From Cheilinus undulatus (lineage: Eukaryota; Chordata; Actinopteri; Labriformes; Labridae): a stretch of DNA of 64,000 nucleotides. The number at the start of each line of letters is the position of its first letter. Within the stretch, counting starts at the first letter, position 1. Shown here piece by piece: positions 1-20,839 of the stretch. The notes under the pieces are model-generated. The model did no database searches and had not been told where the DNA came from. It saw only the letters and a list, made by a program, of their open reading frames with translations. Location of the stretch: positions 7,824,921 through 7,888,920 of the forward strand of contig NC_054885.1 in NCBI RefSeq assembly GCF_018320785.1, read 5' to 3'. A program made the position numbers and the translations under genes.

Positions 1-1085
1 GCCAACACCTCTCTATAGAAGGCTGCACAGCTGACATTAGGTATTAGAGCAAAACCCAAGCCATGAGGTTACAGGAACTTCCTGCAGAGTTTAGAGACAG
101 AATTGTTGCAAGGCACAGATCTGGAGAAGGCTACAAAAAATTTGCTGCACTGAAGGTTCCCAAGAGCACAGCAGCCTCCATAATTCTCAAATGGAAGAAG
201 TTTGGCACAAACAGGGCTCTTCTAAGAGCTGGTCTCCCAGCCAAACTGAGCAATTTGAGGTGAGTGCCTCAGGTAGAGAGGTGTCCAGGAACCTGATGGT
301 CACTCTGACTGAGGTTCAGAGATCCTGTGTGGAGATGGGACAAAGTTCCAGGAGGACAAACATCGCTGCAGCCCTTCACTGATCTGGGCTTAAGGAGAGT
401 GGCTTAATAGAAACATCTCCTCAATGTGAAACACATGAAAGCCCACTTGGAGATTGAAAAGAAGCACCTAAAAGACTCTCAGACTCTGAGAAGAAGATTC
501 TCCAGTCTGATGAAACCAAGATTGAAATGTTTGGTCTCAGTTTTAAACGTTGTGTCTTGAGGAAACCAGGCACTGCTCATCATCTGCCCAATACTATCCC
601 AACAATGAAGCATGGCAGTGACAGCATCATGCTGTGGGGGTGTTCTTCAGCAGCAGGGACTGGGAGACTGGTCAGGGTTGAGGGAAGCTGAATAGAGCAA
701 ATTACAGAGATGTCTTCAATGAAAACCTGTCCTGCAGTGCTCAGGATCTGAGAATGGGCTGGAGGTTCACCTTCTTACATGACAATAACCCTAAGAACAC
801 AGCCAAGACAACACAGGGACAACTCTGTGAATGTCCTCGAGTGGCGCAGCTAGAACCAGGAGAAAGGCTGTCCACATCCAACCTGACTGAGCTTGAGAGA
901 ATATTTAAAGAAGAATGGCAGAAAATCCCCCAGTCCAAGTGTGCGAAGCTTGTTGCATCACATTCACAAAGACTCAAAGATGTAATTGCTGCTGAAGGTG
1001 CTTCAACTAAGAACTGAGTAAAGGGGATGAATGCTTAAGCCAGTGTGATATTTCAGTTCATAATTTTTCATGAATTTGCTGACCC
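1..1085 (+). mobile_element. Decayed Tc1-type DNA transposon
   Basis: The stretch from 63 reads as the N-terminal helix-turn-helix of a Tc1 transposase (starts MRLQELPAEFRDRIV, then KVPKSTAASIILKW). Further pieces of the same transposase lie downstream: the [10 protein letters not shown]-like catalytic block near 610-650, the D/N-rich block near 780-800, and the C-terminal WQKIPQSKCAKLV block near 915-950, followed by GAATGCTTAAGCC tail sequence. The reading frame is broken several times, so no functional transposase is made. The left terminal repeat is off the window and no clear right terminal repeat is seen. It lies in the intron that follows the NACHT exon of the NLR gene on the opposite strand. 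Confidence 0.85.
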
Positions 1086-1102
1086 TGTATTTATCCACCT
1101 AC

Positions 1103-9515
<8,413 letters not shown>

Positions 9516-9674
9516 GTCCCCCCCAAAGAGTGGTTTTAAAGGGAGGGGCTCCCCCCCTTCTCTCCTTACACGCATTCATGGCAGAGCCTTCACACAACAC
9601 CATCAGTCATTACAACAAGCTTTACATCACATGGACACACACTGCTTTCTATTACAGTGTCGTTCCTGATTCTA

Positions 9675-9689
9675 CCACTAGATGGCAGC
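9675..9689 (+). promoter_or_regulatory. CTCF-like motif upstream of the NLR start
   Basis: CCACTAGATGGCAGC fits the core CTCF consensus closely. It lies about 160 bp upstream of the NLR start codon. Binding is inferred from the motif only. Confidence 0.4.
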
Positions 9690-9699
9690 AAAGAAAACA

Positions 9700-11610
9700 A
9701 TTTAAAAGACTTCTGCATAAGACATGTTATGTACAAACCTTCATTTTTTATAGATACAACATGGAGCCATTTAAAGTTTCCTTCTGTGAAAAAAAACAGA
9801 AGATTTGTTATTAATTTAGTTTGATTTCTGTCTGAAGAAAATAAATACTCGAGCTGAATTTAGAGCTGCATTCACATTCATCAACTTCACCTGTGGAGGA
9901 AGCAAAGAGAGAAACTGCAGCTGATCATCCTTTAACCATTCACCATTATCAATCTGATGATGTCACTGAAAATACGAGGCTTCCCACTACCACAAAAATA
10001 AGACAATTCTGATTAATCAGTTGTTTTGCAGCACGCCGTGTTATGTTTTTTTGTCTATGGGTTTTGTCACATGGTAAATGTGTTTGTCATAGTTTGTCGT
10101 AATATTTTGTCCATGGAAGTACTATTTTTGCTCACCCATTGCTATTATACTGTTATACTGTTATACTGTAACATTAAGTTTTTTTGCACCCATTTATTTT
10201 TCTTTATTGCCTGTTTTCAGTGCGTTACAAGAGTGTCTAAGAGCAATATATGCAGCTGATATAGATTTTGTAAATCAGTGATAAGTGTTTGATAATTGAA
10301 ATCTCAAAATGATTTAATTGAACAGCCCTATTGTCCACTATACATACAAGATCAATCAAACACACAAACATGTCAGAAGAAGGGGGTTTTGGGACACAAT
10401 TGGAGACCAAGGGTTTCTGAAAGTTATCCTAACAGGATAACCACTAAAATCACGAGCAATCAATGGGGAAGGGTGATTGAAAACAAAACTTAATGCTTAT
10501 ATGCAATAACTGAAAAGCTCCCTTTCAAAATATAACTAATAAACTAATAACTATAAACTAATCCACCACTGCCATGCAGCTGACCATCAATTAAAACTTG
10601 AAGGGAGAAGGAGGAACTCTCCTAAAATAAAATACAAAAGCCACAAGGCTGGTATGAAACAAAAATACTGAGCAAAGACACTCGGTACTGTCACACAGCT
10701 CTTTTGAAACAGCTAGTAATAATATTAAAAGCTCTGCAAACTCTTTTCATCACAGACACACAGGGAAACACAAGGAGACGTCATCACTATCTCTGTGCTG
10801 ACTTATTGTCTAAGCATCAGACTCTGCACTGAGTTGATTCCCCTCACCTGCCTCTGTGAGCAGTAAGAGTGAGAACCCTCACACCAACATTTGTAGAAAT
10901 TAAAATAGAAATAAAAGCGATCACATTAAACCAAGTACCAAAATAATTAATAGGGTCACATTTACAGAAGACAGCGCCTCCTTTGGGCCAGCTAAACGTG
11001 TGCAAATAAATGAAAAAACAGAGGGAAATCTACAAAGCACTTGTAAATGGGGAATCCATGCAAACTGTAGGCAAACTGTTCTGTCAAGCCGCCAGCTTCC
11101 TGGGTGCCCCTGCCCTATTTGCATACATGTAAAATAGGGAATACTCACAATTTTATGTGCAAAATTTATCCCTTTCTATGCAAATAAGCCTAGTTGTAGA
11201 TAGCAATTAATTCACAAATGCATTAATTGCTGCAGGCAATGCGTATCTTCTCCTTTCCTCTCCTTCTCTTTGCTTTTACTAGGGGTGAAGGAAAAAATCC
11301 AAATAATACTAATACAATATAATAATACTAAAAACAAAAATACAGCGTAATATTGCGATATTTTGCATTTTTTAATCAATTCACGTCCACTAAGTATAGT
11401 TTTTTTAAATTAATTGCTATTATGAACTGAAGTCTATGATACTGGAAAATAAAATCAATAGCTTTTTCCGTCCACTTTTGGCACCCTTTGTCCAATGAGG
11501 CAGAGGTGATGGCCAAGGAGCAGGAGAGAGTTAGTACAACAAATATGGCAGCACCAAAGCAGACATTATGTATGAGTCGTTGGTGTTTAAATCAAATGTA
11601 TGGACCTATT
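9700..11610. other. Intergenic, no gene recognised
   Basis: AT-rich DNA with no convincing exon, RNA gene or complete transposon. Open frames here are short and lack family resemblance. Confidence 0.5.
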
Positions 11611-11612
11611 TT

Positions 11613-12160
11613 CAATCAATCAATCAATCTTTATTTGTATAGAACTTTTCATACATCGAAATGTAGCACAAAGTGCTTTACACACAACAGAAAATTAAAA
11701 GGAAAAAATACATGAGTAACCCCCCATTCCACCCTCTTCCCCAGTCTGTAGTAAACAACATTGGCAACGATGCCATAAATAATGGATTTCTTACAAACAG
11801 GAACATGCGTACCGAGGAAACGCTATCTTAAAATTCAGAATGAGGAAACACTGGAATGTAGGCTAGAATCTTAAAAAAAAAAAAAAAAAGTGACGGTAAA
11901 TGAAATAAAAACAGAATGAGAGGATACTAAAATAAGAATTAAAACAAAATATAGCTCCATAAAGCTGTATTAAATAAGTATAAAACACACAAGAGAGTTT
12001 GGTAAAGTTATGATAAGAGCATAAACTACTAAAATTAGAATATAGTGAGATAAAACCTAAAACAGACAAAATTAAGATAATAAACTACATTTTACTTAAA
12101 AGCCAGGCTTAAAAGGAAGGTCTTGAGTTTGCTTTTAAAAACATTAATATTAGGCGCAGT
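11613..12160 (-). mobile_element. LINE-type 3' region (tail family with AAAGTGCTTTACA/TTTATTTGTATAG)
   Basis: On the minus strand the element ends with TGTAAAGCACTTTGTGCTAC, then CTATACAAATAAAGATTGATTG repeats. This is the familiar end of a teleost non-LTR retroelement family. The internal part (near 12100-12140) carries the usual AGGTCTTGAGTTTGCTTTTA block. There is no coding sequence, so this is only the 3' end of a 5'-truncated copy. Similar tails occur near 49063-49140 and 57325-57390. The exact clade is not certain. Confidence 0.6.
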
Positions 12161-13870
12161 GCAGTGGATTTCTTAAAAAGGCAGGACACAAATGAGATGG
12201 ACACGACACGTGGGGTTTTCAAGGAGTGCCGCATAAAAATAAAACACTTGAGATCTCAACCAAGTCCAGTTCACCCCTTGATGAAATTTTGGATTGCAGT
12301 TTACTTTAAACCACAGCAGATACACTTGCTGGTTACTATACTGTCCGTCATGGTTAACATGCGTCCCCACCAACATCGGCTGAGCACATCCTAAAGAATT
12401 AATGCAGCATGGCTGCAAGATGCAGTATCAACAGGACCGGAAGAGATGGAAGAGATGTGAAAGTCAACAGCAGCAGGGAACTTTAGTTTGTGTCGCTACA
12501 ACTTTGTGTGATTCAAAATTTGTTTATTATTAATGAAGGATTATTTGATCAGTATCTCTAAGACATTATTAATGTTAAATTATTTACAGAGCTCTCCTTG
12601 AACCTATTTTATTACTTTATTTCTCCTGTGAATTATTAACCAATCATAACCTGTAAATTGAGCTCAGACTAGCTCACAACAAAGTGTGAATCAAGGTCAA
12701 ATAACCTTTGATGCTGGAGTGAAAATGAAGCGTTTCAGTGAATAACTGAATTCTCTTTCAGAATTATATATAAGTAGAATCTGTGGTTTGTTTAAAGATC
12801 ATTATTGTTAATACTGAGTTGCTGTTGGCCTGCTTATAGTTAGCGTTGCTAATATAATGCTGCACATATTTACTCATATGATTCTTAAACCGATTGCTGG
12901 CCACATTTTCCCCATTTTTTCTCACTGAACTGATACCATGGTACTGCAGTACTTAAACTCTTAGCTGTATTTACTCTGTGTCCTTTTATTTTTGAGTTTA
13001 TGTTTGAAAATAATCGTAATGACAGCGTCTGTTGATTCATGTTATACATGTTCATACTCATGTCAGTTATTAAAGTACAGTCAGTTCTACTTAGAACTAT
13101 TATAGCAAAAGAAATAAGTTAACCTGTATAAAAATAAGTAAACCTGTTATTGTTTTGTTGATGGAAGTCTGAGGTTCATGGCGTTCATATATTTGTGCTC
13201 CAACATTTATCAAAGATAAAATGAGACAAAATCAGTCAACAAACCAAGACTGTCTCTGTTGTTCCCAGCTCTGTTTAATATCCACTCACACAAACGTTAT
13301 CAAAGCTGTTATTTACCTTACGATGGTGAAAATGATCGGCGTTAATCCGATGAGTGAAGGTGAAATGAATGTTCAGCTTCAACCAGGAAACCAAATTTAT
13401 ATTCTAACTGAGGAGTTGTTTATGGAAATGTGATCGCGGAGTGCCTCTGAACCTTGGAATGAACAACCTGAATAACTGCAATCAAACATTAATAGCTGGA
13501 ATAAAACCTTATCAAATCAATCATAAATGTCTCTTGATACAGAATAATACTAGTCAGTATTAGCCTGTTACGTTTGTCATTCTAAAAGACCACAAGAGAA
13601 ATTTTAAGGACTGTGTTTGTGTGGATGAAGTTAAACGGTGTTTTCTTGTACTGTGTTAAAAAAATCCTGCACTGTAAAGGATATTTCAAGCACGCAGCGG
13701 TTGGTAAGAATGCATTAGGGGTCGGGGTCGGCATTAGGGGATCACCATACATTGTAGATTGGTACAAGTCATCATCGAGAACCCCAAAGAAATTCTAACT
13801 CCCATCAGAAACCTGGGTCTAGATTTTGCAATTCTGACATTGCAGTTAGGGTTGTCACGACCTGCCTACA
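12160..13870. other. Intergenic, nothing recognised
   Basis: No exon or known repeat is identified. Open frames such as 13221-13433 have no motif, signal sequence or splice context that I can support. Confidence 0.4.
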
Positions 13871-13871
13871 G

Positions 13872-14735
13872 GTGCTGCTAGAGCAGACCTTCCCAACCTT
13901 TTTCCCTTTTTTTTAATAACTACATCTTATCCATGTTAACCTTGGTTAGTACAGATCCTCAGCTGATGGAATAGGCGCACAGAAATGTTTTGGATTGTAA
14001 CGGTACGTTTAAGACACAAAATGAAGCTGTCCTATTACTGTGGTTAGTTGGTTATGAAAGTCCAGGTGTTTCAAACTGGAGACTTCCAGGTTTGCAGACA
14101 TCAGAGCATTGCTAACAACTGCCTGGAAAAAATGCATTTTTACAGCAAATACAGTGGACTATTGAGAACAATAATGGCAAATTCTAAATGATACCAAACC
14201 AGTCCATGGATCTTTACTGATGTAATTCTGTTCCTGGACTAAATTACTGTCTGGATTTAGATTGACGGGACTCTTTCTGTTTTTATGATCAGGAGAGTGT
14301 AGGAGAGCTTCTAATGGTGAGCTGTGTCACCTTCTTTGTCTATTTTCTTACAATTCATTAATTCTGGCTACTGGTTTTATCCTGATATGGTTTACATGGT
14401 CAGAATCCTGAAAGTCAGAACTTTCTGATGGTGTATAACATGATAAATTTACATTTTACTGATAATTGAATAGTTGCAAAAATATCTGCCTGCTCACCAA
14501 TGGGCCCTCAAAATTTTATGTGGTTAAGCAGATATGAGTCTGTTTTCTCTCGTTTTCACCCACTCCTCATAGAGCAGATAGTCTGTTTTGTTTTACAACC
14601 TGACTGAGCAGTTGTGTTGCACCGAAAGTGATGTCCGTGCAAACCCCTATTGTGCTTACCATGCTCAGTGAAAGCAACCTATTTGGCACTCCCCTTCAGG
14701 GCTCCTGGACCCCAGGTTGGAAACCGAGGACCCAC
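13872..14735. mobile_element. Possible hAT-like non-autonomous relic
   Basis: The left end reads GAGCAGACCTTCCCAACCTTT and the right end reads GGACCCCAGGTTGGAAACC. These are inverted relatives of the CAGTGGTTCCCAACCTTTT-type termini of hAT-like fish repeats. There is no transposase in between. The boundaries and family are tentative. Confidence 0.35.
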
Positions 14736-14739
14736 TTCC

Positions 14740-16250
14740 ATTGCTGAAAGTGGAAAGCGTAATCTGTTAAGCAGATTTGGTTCAGTTAAATTTTATATGT
14801 ACAGGGCATTTCATACAGATGTCACTGGATTGGCTAGATTCCATGTCTGTCATCAGGCAGCTCCATTTTGCAAAGCTGAGAATGAACCGGACTGTTTGAG
14901 TAGAACAAGGTGGTAGCTAAGGTGGGGTTTAGTTGCACTGCAAGCTGGTAGCAATAGCTGCTGCCAGTAAAACAGTTAGCGCAGATGTAGCCATAGTATA
15001 GCAGCGGTTTTATCAGAACTGGACCATATTTCTTTATTAAAAAGAGAACAAACTGCCTTTCTTGGTGGAAAATGTGTTTTTGCTATTCTCCTGACCTGTT
15101 TTGGCATGAGTTTGCCATCATAACTGGCAGGGTTTCGTTGCATTGCAAGCCAGTACCAATGACTGGTGCCAGTGGAGTGATTAGCTCTGATGAAGGACTG
15201 AGCAGGGGACAACTAGAACCAGGATCCTGTTTTTTAACCTGCACCTCCTCATTGGCTTTTCCCCCACTGATGACAAAGTCTAGTGATGGAAAACCAAATA
15301 ACTGTTTTTAGTTTTTGCCTTGTAGTCATTTTCCTTTTTCCTCTGGGAAATTAAAATGAAAATCAAAACTTTATTTAACATTTACAAAAAAAAAAAAAAA
15401 AAAAAATTATATCTATGCCTTAGCCTCATATTAAACAACCAAAAGAGACACTAATCCAGTTTTATTTTATTTTTTATCTTACAGTCAGTAAACAAGCATT
15501 AAGTCACAAAAGTTTCTCTGAATTATGTCACTTTTTAAAATAAATACACCTGCACCCACAAGGAGCTGATCTTTTTAATTCAAACTTTACGGATTTGTAC
15601 ATCAGATCATCCAATGATTGATTAATTCCTTAAGTAAAGAGCTCACAACCTCAGATGAATGAATGGATGTTTGGAGTTTTTCTGTGCTGTTGGGACAGGA
15701 CACAACATGTCATACTCTGTTAGCTTTGTTAGTTATAATCTACAGCCAGAAGCCAAACCCCACTAACAAATGACCCAAAGCTCTCTAAAAATATTACATA
15801 ACTGTGAGTCAGAGGCTTATTTTAGTTTTTCATTTGTTTTTTAGATGACTAAAGCATCAGGAGGCTCATTTTTCTGCTCAAAGTCATAGAGACCATGAGG
15901 TGTTTCCCCTCAGGTGTGAACGGGGCCTTTATGAATAACAGATTTATCCTCTGTATTTATGGGTTAATGTTAGAATACATGAGTCAGCCTGGATCAAACC
16001 TGATTGATGAGTATGACTTTGTTGACAGTCTGAATGTGTGTGAAGAAAAAACCTGACCTGATTTGACTTTTCACAAACAGAGACGTAAATAACACTGCTT
16101 TGAATTCTGATCACTGCTGACGAGGCTTTTGTTCTATCTAGGGACTAATGCTGTGGGCAACCCAAAACCTGGAGTTGTGCTACAGCTGTGATAAAGTTAA
16201 CTTAAAACCAATAAACATATGGTACTTAAATGCATTTATGTGACACAGAG
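14740..16250. other. Intergenic, nothing recognised except an A-run
   Basis: A poly(A) run lies at about 15385-15405. No coding exon or RNA gene is supported. Confidence 0.4.
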
Positions 16251-16252
16251 GA

Positions 16253-17285
16253 CACTTTGTCAAATTTTGTATACCAAGAAGGCATCAGAGAGGGCACTTT
16301 GTCAACTTTTGTCTGCTTAGAGGGCACTAAAGAGGGCCGTTTGTCAAGTTTTTAAGAGGGCACAAAAGAGGACCTTTTGTTAAGTTTTGTCTGCTTTGAT
16401 GGCACTAAAGAGGACACTTTGCCAAGTTCTGTCTACTTAGAGGGCCCTTTGTCAAGTTTTGTCTACTTCAAGGACACTAAATAGGGCCCATTGTCAAGTT
16501 TTGTTTACTTTGAGGGCACTTTAAAGGGCCCTATGTCAAGTTTGTCTACTTCGATGGCACTAAAGAGGGCCCTTTGTCAAGTTTTGTCTACTCCGATGGC
16601 ACTAAAGAGGGCCCTTTGTCAAGTTTTGTCTACTCCGATGGCACTAAAGAGGGCCCTTTGTCAAGTTTTGTCTACTCCGATGGCACTAAAGAGGGCCCAT
16701 TGTCAAGTTTGTCTACTCCGATGGCACTAAAGAAGGCCCTTTGTCAAGTTTTGTCTACTCCGATGGCACTAAAGAGGGCCCTTTGTCAAGTTTTGTCTAC
16801 TCCGATGGCACTAAAGAGGGCCCTTTGTCAAGTTTGTCTACTCCGATGGCACTAAAGAGGGCCCTTTGTCAAGTTTGTCTACTCCGATGGCACTAAAGAG
16901 GGCCCTTTGTCAAGTTTTGGCTACTCCGATGGCACTAAAGAGGGCCCTTTGTCAAGTTTTGTCTACTCCGATGGCACTAAAGAGGGCCCTTTGTCAAGTT
17001 TTGTCTACTCCGATGGCACTAAAGAGGGCCCTTTGCCAAGTTTTGTCTACTCCGATGGCACTAAAGAGGGCCCTTTGTCAAGTTTTGTCTGCAAGGTACT
17101 TCAGAGGACCCTTTGACAAGTTCTATCAACTTAGAGGGCACTACAAAGGGCCCTTTGTCAAGTTTTATTTACTTCAAGGACACTAAAGAGGGCACTTTGT
17201 CAATTTTTTTTCTCCATTTGGAGGGAGCCATAGGGGGCATTTTGTCAAGTGTTGTCCATTAGAAGGGCACTAAAGAGGGCACTTC
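16253..17285 (+). repeat. 42-bp minisatellite with homogenised core
   Basis: The unit contains CTACTCCGATGGCACTAAAG followed by AGGGCCCTTTGTCAAGTTTT (42 bp, with 41-bp variants from a changed T run). About thirteen nearly identical units occupy roughly 16540-17090. Increasingly diverged units extend to both sides, where CCGA is replaced by TTAGAGG or TTCAAGG. Because 42 is a multiple of three, long open frames run through it (14-residue period, MALKRALCQVLSTP). They have no start context, splice context or domain and are probably chance. Confidence 0.93.
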
Positions 17286-17325
17286 TGGATCTTGAGGCTA
17301 GCCCAGTTGAGAACCAGTGGCTAAG
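17285..17325 (+). mobile_element. hAT-like terminal sequence abutting the minisatellite
   Basis: GAGGCTAGCCCAGTTGAGAA, then CCAGTGG, matches the right terminus of the element at 60072-60525 almost base for base. It directly follows the minisatellite. I found no matching left terminus, so the element may be broken or the minisatellite may have grown inside it. Confidence 0.5.
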
Positions 17326-17929
17326 ATGGCTTAGAATATGCCAGATCCACATTCTTTGCAACTGGTCATAGACACCAAACATCATGGTTGCTTTTAAAAA
17401 GGACCATTTATCAAGCAGCAACTGTGTTTTCAAAGAATGCCTAAAGGGACTGACTAAAACCTAAAACAATAATTAACAATCTATTAAATCTTGTGCTATG
17501 GAAACATTCACTCCTATAACCAAGATTACACTTAGATAGAATGTGGTACCATTTGTAAAACAAAAATGTGGTAAAAACGAACTAAAATTGCCCTTTAAAC
17601 ATTTGTCTTATTTTCTGAGTAAATTCCCTTAGTCTGTTAAATTTTCATTATGGTTGCCATGGTTACCAGTGAGTTTAATATGTCAAACCCTAAAGTTCTG
17701 ACTGTTCTTTTTTTTTTTACAATAAAGCTTTCAAAGGGATCATTAACTCTTTAGACAGACATGAGTGAGTCACTGCACTGTCACTGTATTTAAGTGTTTG
17801 TGTAAAAATAACAATCAGACTAGTTAAGTTTGATGATGCTTTAATAAATCTGAGTGTGACACAAGGGACAGCAAACAATAGATAAAAAAAAGATGAATAA
17901 ATATTAAATATATAAAAGTATCAAAAATA

Positions 17930-18040
17930 CTCTCAATGAATAAATAAATAAATAGATAAATAGTTCAATAAATAATTATTAACATGATCAATTAGTTTGG
18001 TCACAGTAGGCGTCATTTCAATCCTGAGGGGGCGTGGCCT
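17930..18040 (-). promoter_or_regulatory. AU-rich elements in interferon-1 3' UTR
   Basis: On the minus strand, overlapping ATTTA pentamers (ATTTATTTATTTATT near 17938-17955, more near 17890-17910) follow the stop codon by roughly 90-150 bp. Such elements commonly make cytokine mRNAs short-lived. The role here is inferred from family knowledge. Confidence 0.6.
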
Positions 18041-20532
18041 CTACAATCTTTTGTTGGATGCAGACCTCCATGTGAAGCAGGAATGGTGGGTCTGCAGGAT
18101 GGATTTCAGGAACAGCAGCAAATCTCTCCTCAAAGCCATCCAGCCACAGTCAGAACTTTCCTGAAGGACAGAAAAGAGTAGAGTTTTATTTTCCCTCAGT
18201 GAAAGACTGAAGGTTTACAATGAATTAGACATTAAACTTTAAAGGTGACTTGTCATATCCTTTATCAAACTTTTAACACAGTCCCCTGTGGTCTAAATGA
18301 AACATCTGTGCCATGCTTTGGTTGAAATATGACATGGATCAAGCACTAGATGAGATTTTTGACCCTGTATAAACCATTTTGTATTATAATACAAATCACT
18401 TATTTGCTCACTTATTTTACCTTTTGTGGGTTGATAAACACTTCAGATACCCAAATATGTGTGCAAAAATACTCAAAAGTGGATTTCCCTGATATTTTCT
18501 CTTTAACTACAACACATTTGCGTGAAAGACTGAAGAAGAGTTAAATCTGCATCAGGTCTTTCTTCGTTTTCTTGTTTAGTTATTGCACAGAGGTTAGCTA
18601 GAATTTAACAAAGTATTTAACTTCCATAAACACATTTCATTGTTATTGAAAAACCAGCTTTTTTATTCTTTAAGTCTTGTCTGGAAAAAATTAAGCTTAT
18701 GCATGCCAGTTGTCTTGCAGTGACATGAAAAAACCAACTGGGAAACTAGTACAGAAATAAATGAAAAAAGAAGCAGCTGCTACAGTGAAAGAAAACTGCA
18801 GTTCCTTTTGTGACCACTTGAGGCTGACTCTAAGAGCGAGTCAATCCCCATAGAGTGCCATGTTAAAATGCCTGACTTTGATGCCTGACGCTAGTAAATT
18901 TTCCCCCTACATTTCTCTTTTTCTGACTATGATGATGCACTAGAGATGGTCTAAAATAAGATACAATTAAAAGAAAAAAAAAAAAGGATTAAAAGGGGAC
19001 AGGGCTGCACAGTTGTGCAGTGGTTAGCTCTTTCACCTCACTGCAGGAAGGTTTCCTATTCAAAGCCCAGTTGGACAGAGCCTTTCTGTGTGGAGTTTAA
19101 GTGTTATCCCTATGCATGTGTGGGCTCTTTCTGGGTACTACAATTTCCTACCAGTCTATAGACATGCTTGAAAGGTTAATTGGTGACTCAAAATTGCTCA
19201 TAGGTGTGTGTGTGTGCCTGGTTGTTAGTCCCTCCATTTCAGCCATGTAACTGATTAGTAGCCAGTCCAAGGTGTAGCCCACCTCTTGCCCAGTCACAGT
19301 TGGGATTGGTTGCAACTACAAATGGTATAAATTGTATGGGTAATGGATCAATGGATAAAAGGGGCTAGATGTTTTGGAGAAGAGCTGCTTTTTTTCAGAA
19401 GAATTAGGAGATGAATTTAGGGTCTAAAGGTCTAAACTTCTGAAATCTGAAAACCAGAACTTCTCAGATTTGATGGCCAAAAATATAAAGAAATAAAATA
19501 CATTTTCTTCTCACTGTCTTCTTATAAACTGAAAATCTGTTGTGTTTGAAAGCTTACCTGCTGCTTCACAACAGCGGCCACACTTTGGAAGTAAGGCGTT
19601 AAAACACTGGAGCCACTTGACAACTACAGAGGAGAGAGAGAGGAAAATATAAATTATTAAATAGAGTTAGAGCAACAGGTGGATAAGGACTGTAAGGTAA
19701 CAGACAGGGACTCTCCATTTTAATAAGACTTGTTATGGTAGCTCTGTAACTATAAGGGATGATGCTTCCTTGTGTCCAACACAGAGGATGTTTTTTCTGG
19801 GAATCATGCAGATTTTCATTGGATTTTATAGAGTTCCAGTTGACATGTCTCCATACACATTTTTAAATGGGAACAAGTTCCAGATTGACAGGTGTGCAGG
19901 TACTTACACAGCTTGCTCCTCTCATGATTCGGTCCTGCAGACTCAGGAAGAGGTCAAGTTTGTCTTCGTCCCAGGTGGTGGGGAAAGTAGCGTCAGGATC
20001 ATCGAACATTTGCCCCGCCTCCCACAGAGACTCGTTCACCATACTTAAAACACGACCGCACTGCAAGAAACAAAACAGTGTTTGAAATCTTAGCAAGGTT
20101 TATCTAGTAGAAAATGAAAGCATCTCTGTGGTTGGACAACATCACAAATGAAATTACCTGAAGGTGATTGGCTGCGGGAGTGAGGGCGGAGCTTGGAAAG
20201 GAGATGTTTGCATTATAAGGCAGGCAGTGGATAGGAAACTCCCCCCCCTATAGGACAGATAGGGAACAGATTTAGTCATTCAAACATGTAGAATGCTTCT
20301 GGTCTGCTATCATTAGCTAATAAACACAAATATCCATCTATCACACAGAGTAAACAAAGCTGAAATGTCTCCTCTGTCAGCAGATAAGTTTTCATCATCG
20401 TACCAAGTCCCTGAGCTGGTCGTGGGCAGACTTGACGAGGTCGCCCTGCAGCCGACAGGTTGGCCTGGAATCCACAATCAGCTGGAGGCTGCAGAGCTGC
20501 AGGAAGACGATTAGGACTGAGGACAGCATCAT
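18041..20532 (-). CDS. Type I interferon, gene 1 (185 aa, five exons)
   Basis: A secreted antiviral cytokine of the fish type I interferon family, acting through class II cytokine receptors and JAK-STAT signalling. The exons are 20404-20532, 20158-20247, 19908-20060, 19558-19623 and 18041-18160 (with stop). All junctions are phase 0, which is the classic five-exon layout of fish type I interferons. The protein starts with a signal peptide (MMLSSVLIVFLQLCSLQL), then SRPTCRLQGDLVKSAHDQ. Exon 2 carries PIHCLPYNANISF, exon 3 carries CGRVLSMVNESLWEAGQMF and ends RGASC. The last exon holds the helix-F block CGWMALRRDLLLFLKSIL and ends HSCFTWRSASNKRL. Possible N-glycosylation sites are NIS and NES. 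About six mature cysteines and the CRLQG start suggest a different subgroup from gene 2, but I do not assign it. No frame break is seen. Confidence 0.92.
18990..19375 (+). mobile_element. Common teleost interspersed repeat in interferon-1 intron 4
   Basis: It begins GGGCTGCACAGTTGTGCAGT, then GGTTAGCTCTTTCACCTCA (an A-box-like start). The middle reads GCCTTTCTGTGTGGAGTTTA and AGGTTAATTGGTGACTCAAA, and the end reads ATGGGTAATGGATCAATGGAT. It is the fuller counterpart of 8958-9107 and diverged from the expected consensus at many places. Confidence 0.7.
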
Positions 20533-20653
20533 GGTTCTGCTTTGTGTTTTTTACAGATGATCTGGTTCTGATTCTTCAGGTTGTTCTGACCCTTTTTCTG
20601 GTCGAGGATGGAGATAGAGTGTGATCCAGCAGCTTCAGGTGAGCACAGGTAAC

Positions 20654-20836
20654 CTTATAAAAGCAACACACTGTGAGTCATTTAACCACAAAGAGTCTCA
20701 GACCTGAACCAGGAGACGTCTCCTTCACCAGGTGAGTCACCGCTGGTTCAGCTATGTGCATAATAATGGAATTAATAGATTTATGATTTATACAAAGATA
20801 AAGTTGTTTTTCTGGTTTTGAAATTCAGTTTCGGAA
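20654..20836 (-). promoter_or_regulatory. Promoter region of interferon gene 1
   Basis: A TATA-type sequence (CTTTTATAAGG on the minus strand, about 20654-20663) lies about 125 bp upstream of the ATG. An AP-1-type site (TGAGTCA on plus, 20674-20680) lies just upstream. An ISRE-like CCGAAACTGAATTTC (20820-20834) lies about 165 bp above the TATA box. The sites are visible; their use is inferred. Confidence 0.5.
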
Positions 20837-20839
20837 TTC

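Noticed and set aside
13221-13433. 70-aa plus-strand frame
   Set aside because: No motif, poor composition for a gene and no exon borders.
16491-17186. Long open frames with a 14-residue repeat in the minisatellite
   Set aside because: The 42-bp period is divisible by three, so frames stay open by arithmetic. There is no start context, domain or splice signal.
17651-17667. X-box-like GTTGCCATGGTTAC as a functional RFX site
   Set aside because: A good motif match, but isolated in non-genic DNA with nothing to support a role.
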